From: Coprococcus_C hominis
GTDB lineage: Bacteria; Bacillota; Clostridia; Lachnospirales; Lachnospiraceae
Assembly: GCF_020687505.1 (NCBI RefSeq)
Contig: NZ_JAJEQT010000005.1
Length of the DNA: 64,000 nucleotides
Reading direction: 5' to 3' (one strand)
Part shown: piece by piece, positions 1 to 9,314 of the stretch
How positions within the stretch are numbered: position 1 is the stretch's first letter
Layout of the letters: the number at the start of each line of letters is the position of its first letter
Position numbers and translations under genes: made by a program
The notes under the pieces: model-generated
Seen by the model: only the letters and a program-made list of their open reading frames with translations
Databases searched by the model: none
What the model was told of the DNA's origin: nothing

Positions 1-29
1 TAAATATCTGCAATTTTCAAGGTTCATTT

Positions 30-56
30 GAGCCTATTTTTCTTCGGCTCGTTTTT
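30..56 (+). terminator. possible weak plus-strand terminator
   Basis: A short stem (GAGCC/GGCTC) is followed by a run of five T on the plus strand. It could end a plus-strand gene lying left of the window. The stem is only five pairs with a long loop, so this is weak. A second hairpin, GCATGAAA-CTTA-TTTCATGC at 94-113, lies just downstream of the topoisomerase gene on the minus strand but lacks a clear T-run. Confidence 0.25.
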
Positions 57-150
57 CATAGCTTACTTGACACTATCATCTATTGAACCATACGCATGAA
101 ACTTATTTCATGCATATGAAACATCTGATTCTGCTCATTTTTCAATATAT

Positions 151-2193
151 CTACGATTTCTTTGCAGCCTTCTTCGCTCCCGCCTTCTCATAAAATGGCT
201 TCGTCCGGTCAAACAATCGCGTGATCTGATTCTGATTTCGTATCTGCTTCACGGCATTCGTGTTATCACAGACAAATTTATTCATCTTGGCTGTATATTC
301 ATCCTTCGAAATCGTTCCCTCCGCAACACCGGAAAGCCCTTTCTCCCACGATGCCGTCATTTCCGCCCAAAGCAAACTCTGAATGGAATTTAAGCATACA
401 TCGTAGATGATCTCTCCAAGAAACGTCGGTGTCACGATCTGTGTTTTCTTATTTAACGCAATGTATTTGTTCGTCACAAGCTTCGTGATGATACTGTCAC
501 GTGTCGCACTCGTTCCAATACCGCTGCCCTTGATCTGACTTCGAAGCTCTTCATCCTCGATGAGCTGTCCGGCATTTTCCATCGCCAGAATCAATGTACC
601 CGAAGAATATCGCTTCGGTGGAGATGTCTCTCCTTCCTTGATATTGAATGTCTGTACTGGAATCGCATCACCTTTCTTCAAAGATGCAAACTTCGCCAAC
701 TCCTCATCCGTCAGCTTCTGTTCTTCCTGTTTTTTGTCAGACGAAAGTCCTGCTATCGTCAGATACCCTGGATTTTTCAGTCGTTTGAAATTTGCAAAAA
801 AGCTTTCGGTTCCATTTTCTTTTTCGCCAACCACCGTATGAATCTGTCTTGACAACACAAGGCTTACTTTCTCATACTCTGCTGCCGGAAAGAAAATGCT
901 CAAAAACCGCCGTGCAATAATGTCATACACCTTCCGCTGAATATCATTTAACCCATTCAGATTCCCAAGTCCCTGTCCGGTCGGAATGATCGCATAGTGG
1001 TCGGTAATCTGTTTATCATTGACATATTTGGATTTGGCAACACCCTTGTATCCGCCCTGTTGCATAATATACTGCGCATACTGTGCAAGCGGTTCGTATT
1101 TCTGCAAGCCACCGATATTTTTCCCGATTTCTTTCGCAACGGCTGTGGAAAGCACACGGGCATCCGTTCTTGGATATGTTACCAGCTTTCGCTCATAGAG
1201 TGTCTGCACGGTATTCAACGTATCGGTCGGACTAATCTTAAACAACCGTGAACAGTCATTTTGCAGCTCCGCTAAGTTATATAACATCGGTGGTGCTTTC
1301 TTCTCTGTCTTTTTCTCTACCTTCTGCACGATCAGTTCAATCGGTGCATCCGCAGACAATTCAGTAATCAACTGCTTAGCACTCTCTTCTTTTTTGAAAC
1401 CATTTTCCTTATACAGAAGAGGAGAATCCAGATAGGCAGAATCCTTCGTCGTCTTCCACTCTGCTTCAAATCCTTCTGTGCTGGCAAGCACCCGGTAAAA
1501 TGGTGTCGGCACGAACTGACGGATCTCCCGTTCCCGCTTCACAATCATGCCAAGTACACATGTCATGACACGTCCAACTGCGATCACGCATCGATCCATG
1601 CCAAGATAATTCCGGACTGTGTAGCTATATTTCAGCGATAATGCACGGGAAAAATTGATTCCCATCAGATAATCTTCCTGCGCACGCAGATATGCCGCAT
1701 CACTCAGGTTATCATAGGCAGAAAGCTCTTTCGCCTCCCGGATACCTCGCATGATTTCTTCCTCGGTCTGCGAATCAATCCACACTCGTCGCCGGTCTTT
1801 TTTACTTTTGTCCACGCCTGCCATCTGCTCGACAAGACGGTAGATATATTCTCCTTCTCGTCCCGAGTCGGTGCAGACATAGATGCGTCCAACATCCTCA
1901 CGATTCAGCAGCTTGCTTACGATCTGAAACTGTTTGCTTGACGCATCAATAATCTCATATTTATATTCCTCCGGTATAAATGGAATCGTATCAAAGCTCC
2001 ATTTCTTCAAGGCTGGATCATAGACCTCCGGATAGCTCATCGTGATCAGATGTCCGACACACCATGTCACGATCGTATCCTCGTTCTCTAAGTATCCGTC
2101 CCTTGCACCGGCAGTTGCAGCCCCCTTCATGCCGAGCGCTTTTGCAAACTCACGGGCAACGCTGGGTTTCTCTGCTATGTACAAATTCTTCAC
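151..2193 (-). CDS. topB: DNA topoisomerase III (type IA)
   Basis: This 680-residue type IA topoisomerase nicks one DNA strand through a 5'-phosphotyrosine link and relaxes or decatenates DNA. The N-terminal Toprim domain starts with LYIAEKPSVAREFA and contains the acidic metal-binding stretch CTDSGREGEYIYR near residue 107. The catalytic tyrosine is in LVTYPRTDAR, about residue 340. There is no obvious C-terminal zinc-finger array, and the length fits TopB (about 700 residues) better than TopA. The start is GTG at 2193 preceded by AGGAGAG, which begins right after the stop codon of the flavodiiron gene, so the two are probably cotranscribed. TopB homologues also occur on integrative elements, but no mobility genes are seen here. 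Confidence 0.9.
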   Translation of the reverse strand: MKNLYIAEKPSVAREFAKALGMKGAATAGARDGYLENEDTIVTWCVGHLITMSYPEVYDPALKKWSFDTIPFIPEEYKYEIIDASSKQFQIVSKLLNREDVGRIYVCTDSGREGEYIYRLVEQMAGVDKSKKDRRRVWIDSQTEEEIMRGIREAKELSAYDNLSDAAYLRAQEDYLMGINFSRALSLKYSYTVRNYLGMDRCVIAVGRVMTCVLGMIVKREREIRQFVPTPFYRVLASTEGFEAEWKTTKDSAYLDSPLLYKENGFKKEESAKQLITELSADAPIELIVQKVEKKTEKKAPPMLYNLAELQNDCSRLFKISPTDTLNTVQTLYERKLVTYPRTDARVLSTAVAKEIGKNIGGLQKYEPLAQYAQYIMQQGGYKGVAKSKYVNDKQITDHYAIIPTGQGLGNLNGLNDIQRKVYDIIARRFLSIFFPAAEYEKVSLVLSRQIHTVVGEKENGTESFFANFKRLKNPGYLTIAGLSSDKKQEEQKLTDEELAKFASLKKGDAIPVQTFNIKEGETSPPKRYSSGTLILAMENAGQLIEDEELRSQIKGSGIGTSATRDSIITKLVTNKYIALNKKTQIVTPTFLGEIIYDVCLNSIQSLLWAEMTASWEKGLSGVAEGTISKDEYTAKMNKFVCDNTNAVKQIRNQNQITRLFDRTKPFYEKAGAKKAAKKS

Positions 2194-2205
2194 TTAAAAC
2201 TCTCC

Positions 2206-3372
2206 TTATTTGATTGCATTCACTAAGGCTTCCATCGCTGGGTAATCAGATTCCTTCATCGTAGACATGATCGTAACGGTTGGCTCCACAATCGTGACAT
2301 CCTTCATCGTAGAAAGAATCGTCTTCATCGTGCGGGCGGCACATGGTGCCCAGCTGCCATTCTCCAGAATACCAACGGTACGCTTCTGGTACGCCTTTGA
2401 CTGCAGATGATTCAGGAAATCCTGCATGCATGGAAATACCCCACCATCATAGCTTGCGGCACAGAGCACCATCCGGTCATAGCGGAATGCATCCTCTATT
2501 ACCTCAGCCATATCTTCTCTCGCCAGATCACTGACAACGACCTTCTCTACGCCCTCTGCGCGAAGCATGTCTGCAAGCTTTTTAGCTGCCTTCGCCGTAT
2601 TGCCATGGATCGATGCATACGCAACAAGCACGCCTTTATTCTCCGGCTCATACTTGCTCCATGTATCGTAAAGTCCAATATAGTATCCGAGATTTTCCTT
2701 CAATACCGGACCGTGCAATGGACAGATTGTCTCGATATCAAGTCCTGCTGCCTTCTTCAGAAGTGTCTGCACCGGCATGCCATATTTACCGACGATATTA
2801 AAATAATACCGTCTTGCCTCACATGCCCAGTCCTCATTTTCTGTGAGGGAAAGCGCGCCGAACTTACCAAATCCATCTGCTGAGAACAGCACCTTCTCGC
2901 TCTTCTCATAGGTCACCATGACCTCCGGCCAGTGTACCATCGGTGCCATATAGAACACCAATGTATGGGTTCCAAGCGATAACTCTTCGCCCTCCTTGAC
3001 CGCAATCTTCTCCTGCGCATCCAATCTATCCTCGAAGAACTGTGGCAGCATCGCAATCGCCTTTGCACTTGCAACCAGCTTTACCTCCGGAAAAAGCTCG
3101 ACCATTCTTCCGATACTTCCCGCATGATCAGGCTCGAGATGCGAGATAATCAGATAATCCGGCTTCTTTCCATTCAATGTCTGAAGCAGCTTATCCTCCC
3201 AGCCTTCCATGCCCCTGGCATCAACCGTATCCATAACTGCAATCTTCTCATCCAGAATCACATATGAATTGTACGATACACCTTCTGGTACTACATACTG
3301 ACTCTCAAATAAGTCAATATCCTTATCATCCACTCCAATATAACGAATTGCATCTGAAATAGTTACCTGCAT
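2206..3372 (-). CDS. FprA-family flavodiiron protein (A-type flavoprotein)
   Basis: A 388-residue flavodiiron protein. Members reduce O2 to water or NO to N2O in the cytoplasm of anaerobes, taking electrons from rubredoxin or similar donors. The N-terminal metallo-beta-lactamase-like domain carries the diiron ligand motif HLEPDHAGS, with a further His in PLHGPVL. The C-terminal flavodoxin domain binds FMN and begins at VLVAYASIHGNTAKAAKKL. The reading frame is open further upstream, but the ATG at 3372 has AGGAGG eight bases before it, so I chose that start. It lies directly upstream of topB. No rubredoxin domain is fused. The role is oxidative or nitrosative stress defence by family knowledge; the actual substrate cannot be told from sequence. 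Confidence 0.9.
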   Translation of the reverse strand: MQVTISDAIRYIGVDDKDIDLFESQYVVPEGVSYNSYVILDEKIAVMDTVDARGMEGWEDKLLQTLNGKKPDYLIISHLEPDHAGSIGRMVELFPEVKLVASAKAIAMLPQFFEDRLDAQEKIAVKEGEELSLGTHTLVFYMAPMVHWPEVMVTYEKSEKVLFSADGFGKFGALSLTENEDWACEARRYYFNIVGKYGMPVQTLLKKAAGLDIETICPLHGPVLKENLGYYIGLYDTWSKYEPENKGVLVAYASIHGNTAKAAKKLADMLRAEGVEKVVVSDLAREDMAEVIEDAFRYDRMVLCAASYDGGVFPCMQDFLNHLQSKAYQKRTVGILENGSWAPCAARTMKTILSTMKDVTIVEPTVTIMSTMKESDYPAMEALVNAIK

Positions 3373-3478
3373 GTTTTTATCCTCCTGATTATTGTATTCT
3401 CCTATATTTAATCGTTCCATAGCATACCAATTACTTTCCTGCGTTTATTCGTACAACACAGTAACTTTATCCGCTACC

Positions 3479-4171
3479 CTATTCTAACAGATTCCGCTCT
3501 ATATATCCAATATAATTTCGTGTATAATCCTCAATCAGATAATCGCACACTCCTGTATTCTGAAGCAGCTTTTTATCGGAATCGCCGTAGATTCCTACAA
3601 TACAAGCTGCGTTCGCAGCAACGGCGGCTTTCACACCGGATGGGCTGTCTTCGATCACCATCGTCTCAGATGGCTCCGCCCCGATGCGCTCCATCGCACG
3701 AATATACATATCCGGTGCTGGTTTCGCCCGCATCGTTCCATCATCATAGGCAAGCTTTGATTTGTCAAACCATTTTGCAAGTGCAAACCGTTCAAAATAA
3801 AAGTCGACATTGGATAGACCAGATGCCGTTGCGATATTGCATTTTATATTTCTTCGCTGCAACTCATCCAGAAATTCTGGTAACCCCTTCACCAGCCTGC
3901 AGGCGTCCTGATCTTCCTGATACATGCTTCTGTATAGAACCTCTTTCTCTTCGGTCAACTGCATGATCTTCTCCTCGGACAAAGCACCCTTCCCAAGCAG
4001 CCACTCGAAAATATCCCGGTTCGTATGTCCGAGTATCTGATGCTGGAATTCTTCTTTGGTAAGTTCCCTGCCAGCCAGCTTACTCACATATGTCCGCCAT
4101 GCAATATCATGATATTTGCCATCAAAAATCATCGTGCCATTACAATCAAATATAATGTTCCTTATTTTCAT
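3479..4171 (-). CDS. HAD-superfamily hydrolase, beta-phosphoglucomutase-like
   Basis: A 230-residue haloacid dehalogenase-like protein of subfamily I with a helical cap. Motif I is FDCNGT near the N-terminus, motif II is the TAS of NIATASGLS, the lysine is in RAKPAPDMYI, and the acidic motif III is VIEDSPSGVKAA. The second Asp of the usual DxD in motif I is Asn here, which normally serves as acid/base in phosphatases and mutases, so activity may be altered. Substrate is unknown; it could act on a sugar phosphate. The ATG at 4171 has GAGGAT upstream. It sits about 100 bp upstream of the flavodiiron gene and may be cotranscribed with it. Confidence 0.8.
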   Translation of the reverse strand: MKIRNIIFDCNGTMIFDGKYHDIAWRTYVSKLAGRELTKEEFQHQILGHTNRDIFEWLLGKGALSEEKIMQLTEEKEVLYRSMYQEDQDACRLVKGLPEFLDELQRRNIKCNIATASGLSNVDFYFERFALAKWFDKSKLAYDDGTMRAKPAPDMYIRAMERIGAEPSETMVIEDSPSGVKAAVAANAACIVGIYGDSDKKLLQNTGVCDYLIEDYTRNYIGYIERNLLE

Positions 4172-4445
4172 GTCTCATCCTCTTCTTATCTTTATATATG
4201 TACATCTGAGTGGATATACAGAATCCACTCTGAAATTCGCTTAAAATTTCCGGGATGGGTTTTTCCGCTTACTTTCCACGTCCTACGCCCACGTTGTGGG
4301 CATTTTCATAATTATACTCCATTCTACGCCCATTTGCCATCGCCCCAAACAGAAAAACTCATCTCGATAAACCAAATTTCCAATTCAAATCTAAAAAATT
4401 CACTTTCAATACTGAAAACATTCCACATAATATCTCCTATTACGT
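4172..4445. other. intergenic stretch with two small hairpins
   Basis: No gene is supported here. It separates the HAD gene start from the glnN terminator. Two inverted repeats are visible: GAGTGGAT/ATCCACTC around 4209-4231 and GCCCAC-GTT-GTGGGC at 4287-4301. Neither has a convincing T-run on the minus strand. They may belong to the 5' leader of the HAD gene. Confidence 0.4.
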
Positions 4446-4472
4446 AAAAAAGGGGCTGCCAAAGCAGCCCCT
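4446..4472 (-). terminator. intrinsic terminator of glnN
   Basis: A nine-pair stem (AGGGGCTGC/GCAGCCCCT) with a four-base loop is followed on the minus strand by six T. It lies about 40 bp after the glnN stop codon. Confidence 0.92.
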
Positions 4473-4510
4473 GGGGGAAAATATATAAACCAAATGGTCT
4501 ATAGCATATT

Positions 4511-6613
4511 CTACTGTTCAAACAACAGCTCTTCATATGTAGGGAATGGCCATGCCTTTGCATCTACGATCTTCTCAAGCTCATCCGCCGGCTTACGAAC
4601 CGTATCGAAGAAAGCAAATACCACATCATGGTAATACTTTGCCCATGCCTTTGGATCCTCTTCCTTCTCGGCAGCCTTAGCCACAATATCCTCAAGCTCT
4701 GCAGTTGCCTTCTTAAGTTCCGCAAGCTTTGTATCGATGGTAGAAAGAATCTCCATCTGTGTATCTGCGCTGATACCAAGCTCCTTCAAATCCTTCACAG
4801 AAGCAGCCAGAGTACCCTCATACTTCATAACAGCCGGAATAATCTGCTTCGTGGACATCTCGATCATTGTCTTAGCCTCGATATTGATCTGCTTTGCGTA
4901 GTTATCATACATAACAACGCCTCTTGCAACCAGCTCACGCTTAGACATTACACCATGCTTCTCAAACATTTCGATATTCTCCGGTGTTGCGAGGTAATCA
5001 ACCGCATCAACCATGCACTTGATATTTGGGAGTCCACGGCGCTCTGCTTCCTTTACCCACTCCTCAGAATAACCATTTCCGTTGAAGATGATTCTCTGAT
5101 GCTCTCTCAACTTATCTGCAACCAGCTTCTTTGCGGCTGCCTCGAAATCATCTGCCTTCTCCAGCACATCTGCAAAATTGCAAAGTGTGTCAGCAACGAT
5201 TGTATTTAAAGTCATCATTGGCTGTGCAATACACTGTGTACTACCAACCATACGGAACTCGAACTTATTACCGGTAAACGCAAATGGTGATGTACGGTTA
5301 CGGTCTGTCGCATCCATCTTGAACTCAGGGATGACTGAACATCCTGACTTGTAAACCTTACCCTTCAAGCTGCTTGTTGCCTCTCCATTTGCAATGATCT
5401 GATCAACAACATCAGCAAGCTGATCACCAAGGTAAGCAGAAATGATTGCTGGAGGTGCCTCATTTGCACCAAGTCTGTGATCGTTACCAGCAGAGCTTGC
5501 TGACAGACGAAGCAATGCAGCATGATTATCAACAGACTCCAGAATTGCAGCTAAGAATACCTGGAACTGCAGGTTCTTCTCTGGCTCCTTGCCTGGATCA
5601 ATCAAATTCTCGCCATCGGATGTTGAGATAGACCAGTTATTATGCTTACCAGAACCATTGACACCTGCAAATGGCTTCTCATGAAGCAGACATGCAAATC
5701 CATTTCTCTCTGCAACCTTCTTCAATGTCTCCATCAGCAACTGGTTCTGATCCGTTGCTACATTTGTTGTACCATAGATTGGTGCGATCTCATGCTGAGA
5801 AGGAGCAACCTCGTTATGCTGTGTCTTCGCTGGAATACCATACTCCCACAGATCCTTGTTCAGCTCTCTCATGAAATGAGAAACCTTATCCTTGATCACG
5901 CCGAAGTACTGATCGTCAAGCTCCTGTCCCTTCGGTGCCGGTGCGCCAAACAATGTACGTCCAGTCAGCTTCAGGTCAAGTCTCTGATTGAACTTATCCT
6001 TGTCAATCAGGAAGTACTCCTGCTCTGGTCCAACGGAAGCAGTTACCTTCGCTGGTGTCTTACCAAACAGCTTCAGGATACGAAGTGCCTGCTTGTTAAC
6101 GGCATCCATGGAACGAAGAAGTGGTGTCTTGTGATCCAGAGACTCGCCTGTATATGAAATAAAAATAGTCGGAATACAAAGAACCTTACAGCCATCCGGA
6201 ATCTCTTTGACAAATGCAGGAGATGTACAATCCCAGACTGTATAACCTCTTGCTGCACACGTCTCACGGATTCCTCCGGAAGGGAAGGAAGAACCATCTG
6301 GCTCAGCCTTGATCAATTCCTTGCCAGTGAACTCTGTGATGAATGTACCATCACCAACCGGATCCATGAAAGAATCATGTTTCTCTGCTGTCAGGTTTGT
6401 GAGTGGATGGAACCAGTGTGTATAGTGTGTTGCGCCGAGCTCCTTTGCCCACTCCCGCATGGCAATCGCTACGGAATCAGCAATCGCTGCGTCAAGCGGT
6501 GCACCGTAATCAATTGTCTTCTTTAATTCCTTGAATACTGCCTTTGGCAATCTTGCACGCATGACTGCCTCACAAAATGAACGCTTTCCTAAATCTTCTG
6601 CTGTAACTTCCAT
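4511..6613 (-). CDS. glnN: glutamine synthetase type III
   Basis: A 700-residue type III glutamine synthetase, making glutamine from glutamate, ammonia and ATP in the cytoplasm. The length is typical of GSIII (about 700-730) and much greater than GSI. Family features include GPEQEYFLID near residue 195 with metal-binding glutamate, NEVAPSQHEIAP near 267, and KPFAGVNGSGKHNNWS near 313, part of the glutamate/ATP site. The C-terminal portion is helical. The frame is open to 6721, but the ATG at 6613 has AAGGAGAA upstream and starts the conserved N-terminus MEVTAEDLGKRSF. It is a single-gene unit with its own terminator. The AT-rich leader holds a TTATCTT/AAGATAA hairpin whose role is unclear. 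Confidence 0.96.
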   Translation of the reverse strand: MEVTAEDLGKRSFCEAVMRARLPKAVFKELKKTIDYGAPLDAAIADSVAIAMREWAKELGATHYTHWFHPLTNLTAEKHDSFMDPVGDGTFITEFTGKELIKAEPDGSSFPSGGIRETCAARGYTVWDCTSPAFVKEIPDGCKVLCIPTIFISYTGESLDHKTPLLRSMDAVNKQALRILKLFGKTPAKVTASVGPEQEYFLIDKDKFNQRLDLKLTGRTLFGAPAPKGQELDDQYFGVIKDKVSHFMRELNKDLWEYGIPAKTQHNEVAPSQHEIAPIYGTTNVATDQNQLLMETLKKVAERNGFACLLHEKPFAGVNGSGKHNNWSISTSDGENLIDPGKEPEKNLQFQVFLAAILESVDNHAALLRLSASSAGNDHRLGANEAPPAIISAYLGDQLADVVDQIIANGEATSSLKGKVYKSGCSVIPEFKMDATDRNRTSPFAFTGNKFEFRMVGSTQCIAQPMMTLNTIVADTLCNFADVLEKADDFEAAAKKLVADKLREHQRIIFNGNGYSEEWVKEAERRGLPNIKCMVDAVDYLATPENIEMFEKHGVMSKRELVARGVVMYDNYAKQINIEAKTMIEMSTKQIIPAVMKYEGTLAASVKDLKELGISADTQMEILSTIDTKLAELKKATAELEDIVAKAAEKEEDPKAWAKYYHDVVFAFFDTVRKPADELEKIVDAKAWPFPTYEELLFEQ

Positions 6614-6762
6614 ACTCGTATTCTCCTTTTCCTTAATTTTTTTAATTATCTTTAACTCGTAATTAAGATAACTCAAGTCTAAGGAAAACGCAAACTGAAA
6701 AAACCGTCTTTTTTCTTTCATAAATTACGTCAAATCGAATTTTTACTATACATTATTAAGTT

Positions 6763-6866
6763 TTAACTTGTGAATCGTATGTAAAAACGGACTTTTGTGT
6801 CGTTTTCGCAAGTAAATATAGGCGCTCGCAACGCTTAACTTGTGAAACCGTATCAAAAGTCCGTTT
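6763..6866 (-). terminator. terminator of the 391-residue gene, with nested repeats
   Basis: A perfect 13-base inverted repeat, AAACGGACTTTTG at 6785-6797 and its complement at 6854-6866, encloses about 56 bases that contain a small GCG-rich hairpin. On the minus strand it ends in five T, so it likely terminates the gene at 6877-8052. A direct repeat TTAACTTGTGAA...CGTAT occurs at 6763-6780 and 6835-6853. Confidence 0.6.
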
Positions 6867-6876
6867 CTACTTGTTT

Positions 6877-8052
6877 TTATCTAGTCAAATCATCTCTCAC
6901 ACCCATATAATACGATGCAAACTCTTGTGTAATCAATTTGTTTCGTATCATCAGGTTGAGCGTATCTTTAAATTCTGCATAGCTGATTGTCGAATGCGCC
7001 AGATTATCCAGCGTCTTGCTGATCCGGTCTGCATATCCGTTCGCATCAATCACATTGTCCCGTAATAAGATATTCGACTTGTATGCTTCTTTAAAATAAA
7101 TATTCACCTTGTTGGACATTGTTACCCGGTCATCCACCTGAAACTCTACCCCTAACAGGTCAAACAGTGCCGATGCCGACCGGTTTGTCACATAGATATC
7201 ATTTCCGATTCCATACAAATTCTTATAGGCAGACAGATCATCCACAACCGTACTGTGCGCATAATCCGGCAGATACGGACGAAACATATCCGCAAGCACA
7301 CTGCTGCCCTTATACGCTGCATAATCAATATCTTCATTTGCCGGCTGCTTCTTCAGATATGTAATATTCTTGATCTGATATAGTGGAATCGTGATGTGCC
7401 GCGGTTCCTGTTCAATCAGCAACAGATGAAAATCCTTTTTCTCTACCCAGATATAGGCAGGTGTCTGATTTGCCTTGAGCTTTTCGGAACGATCTACGAA
7501 GATCATACGATGCTCCCGCCGCACCTTGAACTTATGCAGCGTCTTCTTGACCTTCTTCCGGTCGTATGTTGTGACAGTTTCCTGCGTAAGAGCAACAATC
7601 GACTGTTCTTCCATCCGTTCCTCTCTGTCCTGCGACTCCTGTCCGCCCTCATCTGCGTCCTTCTTTTGCTGTTTCTTCCGCTTGTGCCGGTTGTGTTCTT
7701 CCTCGACATTCGAAGCTTCTTTCTCGTTCTTTCGCTTCGCAAATACCGGCGGCTTCATATGATCGACTTTCTTGTCCGCATCCTGTGGCTTCGTACGTTT
7801 GGAACGTTTTGTGTCCTGCGTTTCCGCGTTCTTCGCATCTTCCACAACACCACCCTGAATCACAAGCGTCTGCGCCAGCGTAATCACAACAAACACACAT
7901 ACGACTGCTGCAAAAATAAACAGAATCTGCCGGAACACGATTGCACACACAATCGCACCGACAGTTCCGATTCCGAACAGCAATGACAAGAGCACGATTG
8001 CCCTTGCCTTTGCCGTTCCATATTTAATTGTATTGACACATTTTCGAATCAT
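6877..8052 (-). CDS. unknown membrane protein cotranscribed with tyrS
   Basis: I do not recognise this 391-residue protein. Two hydrophobic segments lie near residues 17-37 and 42-65, forming a membrane hairpin. They are followed by a highly charged Lys/Glu/Arg-rich linker (about residues 75-150), then a globular cytoplasmic-looking domain with alternating beta strands (from about residue 160), which might be a PH-like fold, and a helical C-terminus. It has no catalytic motif that I can name. Its ATG overlaps the tyrS stop codon by one base (TAATG), which implies translational coupling. The downstream hairpin at 6785-6866 probably ends the transcript. Confidence 0.75.
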   Translation of the reverse strand: MIRKCVNTIKYGTAKARAIVLLSLLFGIGTVGAIVCAIVFRQILFIFAAVVCVFVVITLAQTLVIQGGVVEDAKNAETQDTKRSKRTKPQDADKKVDHMKPPVFAKRKNEKEASNVEEEHNRHKRKKQQKKDADEGGQESQDREERMEEQSIVALTQETVTTYDRKKVKKTLHKFKVRREHRMIFVDRSEKLKANQTPAYIWVEKKDFHLLLIEQEPRHITIPLYQIKNITYLKKQPANEDIDYAAYKGSSVLADMFRPYLPDYAHSTVVDDLSAYKNLYGIGNDIYVTNRSASALFDLLGVEFQVDDRVTMSNKVNIYFKEAYKSNILLRDNVIDANGYADRISKTLDNLAHSTISYAEFKDTLNLMIRNKLITQEFASYYMGVRDDLTR

Positions 8053-9275
8053 TACGCCTTATATACAACCTTACGGAAATTCTTCTTTCCCTTCTTCAAT
8101 ACGAACTCCTCTGCGAAATCATCCGGTGTGAACATCTTCTTCACATCTGTGATCTTCTCGCCATTGACAGAGACACCGCCCTGCTCCATCGCACGTCTTG
8201 CCTCGCTCTTGGATGCTGCAAGTCCTGCCTGTACAATAATCGACATCAGATCTGTCTGTCCATCATTGAAGATATCTGCTGTGATTTCAGCAACTGGCAT
8301 ATTCTCTGTATTTCCGCCACCGAAGATATTCTTCGCTGCGTCAAGTGCCTTCTTCGCTTCTTCCTCGCCGTGTACAAGTGCAGTCAGCTCATAGGCAAGA
8401 ATCTCTTTTGCCTTATTCAGCTCGCTGCCTTCCCAGTGCTCCATCTCCTGAATCTGCTCCAATGGAAGGAATGTCAACATCTTGAGACACTTGATAACAT
8501 CTGCGTCGTCGACATTTCTCCAGTACTGGAAGAACTCATACGGTGTTGTCTTGTTTGGATCAAGCCATACAGCACCCTTCTGTGTCTTACCCATCTTCTT
8601 ACCCTCAGAATTTAAGAGCAGTGTGATTGTCATCGCATGTGCATCCTTGCCAAGCTTTCTACGGATCAGCTCTGTACCACCAAGCATGTTCGACCACTGA
8701 TCATCGCCACCAAACTGCAGGTTACAGCCGTACTTCTGGAACAACGCATAGAAATCGTAGCTCTGCATGATCATGTAGTTAAACTCCAGGAAGCTAAGTC
8801 CCTTCTCCATACGCTGCTTGTAGCATTCAGCCGTCAGCATACGATTGACAGAGAAATGCGCTCCAACCTCACGCAATACCTCTATATAATTCAGATCAAG
8901 CAGCCAGTCCGCATTATTTACCATAAGCGCTTTTCCCTCTGAGAAATCAATAAAACGGCTCATCTGCTTCTTAAAGCAATCACAGTTATGCTGAATGGTC
9001 TCCTTTGTCATCATCTGACGCATATCGGTTCTTCCGGATGGATCACCGATCATTGCGGTACCTCCACCAATCAGAGCAATTGGCTTATTGCCACCCATCT
9101 GCAGACGCTTCATCAGACAAAGTGCCATAAAATGTCCTACATGCAGGCTGTCTGCTGTCGGATCAAATCCAATATAGAACGTTGCCTTTCCTTCATTGAT
9201 CAGACGGCTGATCTCCTCTTCGTTTGTTACCTGTGCAATCAAACCTCTTGCTACAAGTTCTTCGTACAATGTCAT
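8052..9275 (-). CDS. tyrS: tyrosyl-tRNA synthetase
   Basis: A 407-residue class I aminoacyl-tRNA synthetase that charges tRNA-Tyr. The Rossmann domain carries the HIGH-like HVGH at residues 45-48 and the KMSKS-like KKMGKTQ. Tyrosine-binding residues lie in YDFYALFQKYGCNLQFGGDD. A C-terminal S4-like RNA-binding domain (about residues 345-407, KSEARRAMEQGGVSVNGEKI) is present, as in TyrS. The frame is open to 9365, but the ATG at 9275 preceded by TTGGAGGAAAG is the start; the upstream codons belong to the T-box terminator. Expression is controlled by that T-box. The gene is followed by an overlapping unknown membrane protein. Confidence 0.97.
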   Translation of the reverse strand: MTLYEELVARGLIAQVTNEEEISRLINEGKATFYIGFDPTADSLHVGHFMALCLMKRLQMGGNKPIALIGGGTAMIGDPSGRTDMRQMMTKETIQHNCDCFKKQMSRFIDFSEGKALMVNNADWLLDLNYIEVLREVGAHFSVNRMLTAECYKQRMEKGLSFLEFNYMIMQSYDFYALFQKYGCNLQFGGDDQWSNMLGGTELIRRKLGKDAHAMTITLLLNSEGKKMGKTQKGAVWLDPNKTTPYEFFQYWRNVDDADVIKCLKMLTFLPLEQIQEMEHWEGSELNKAKEILAYELTALVHGEEEAKKALDAAKNIFGGGNTENMPVAEITADIFNDGQTDLMSIIVQAGLAASKSEARRAMEQGGVSVNGEKITDVKKMFTPDDFAEEFVLKKGKKNFRKVVYKA

Positions 9276-9314
9276 CTTTCTTTCCTCCAAAATATATTTT
9301 CTTTTTTGGGCATT

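Noticed and set aside
151..2193. topB as a marker of an integrated mobile element
   Set aside because: TopB occurs on conjugative elements, but no relaxase, integrase or transfer gene is in the window, and its neighbours look chromosomal.
6614..6721. Extension of glnN by 36 codons
   Set aside because: The extension has no family match and the ATG at 6613 has a proper Shine-Dalgarno and the conserved GSIII N-terminus.
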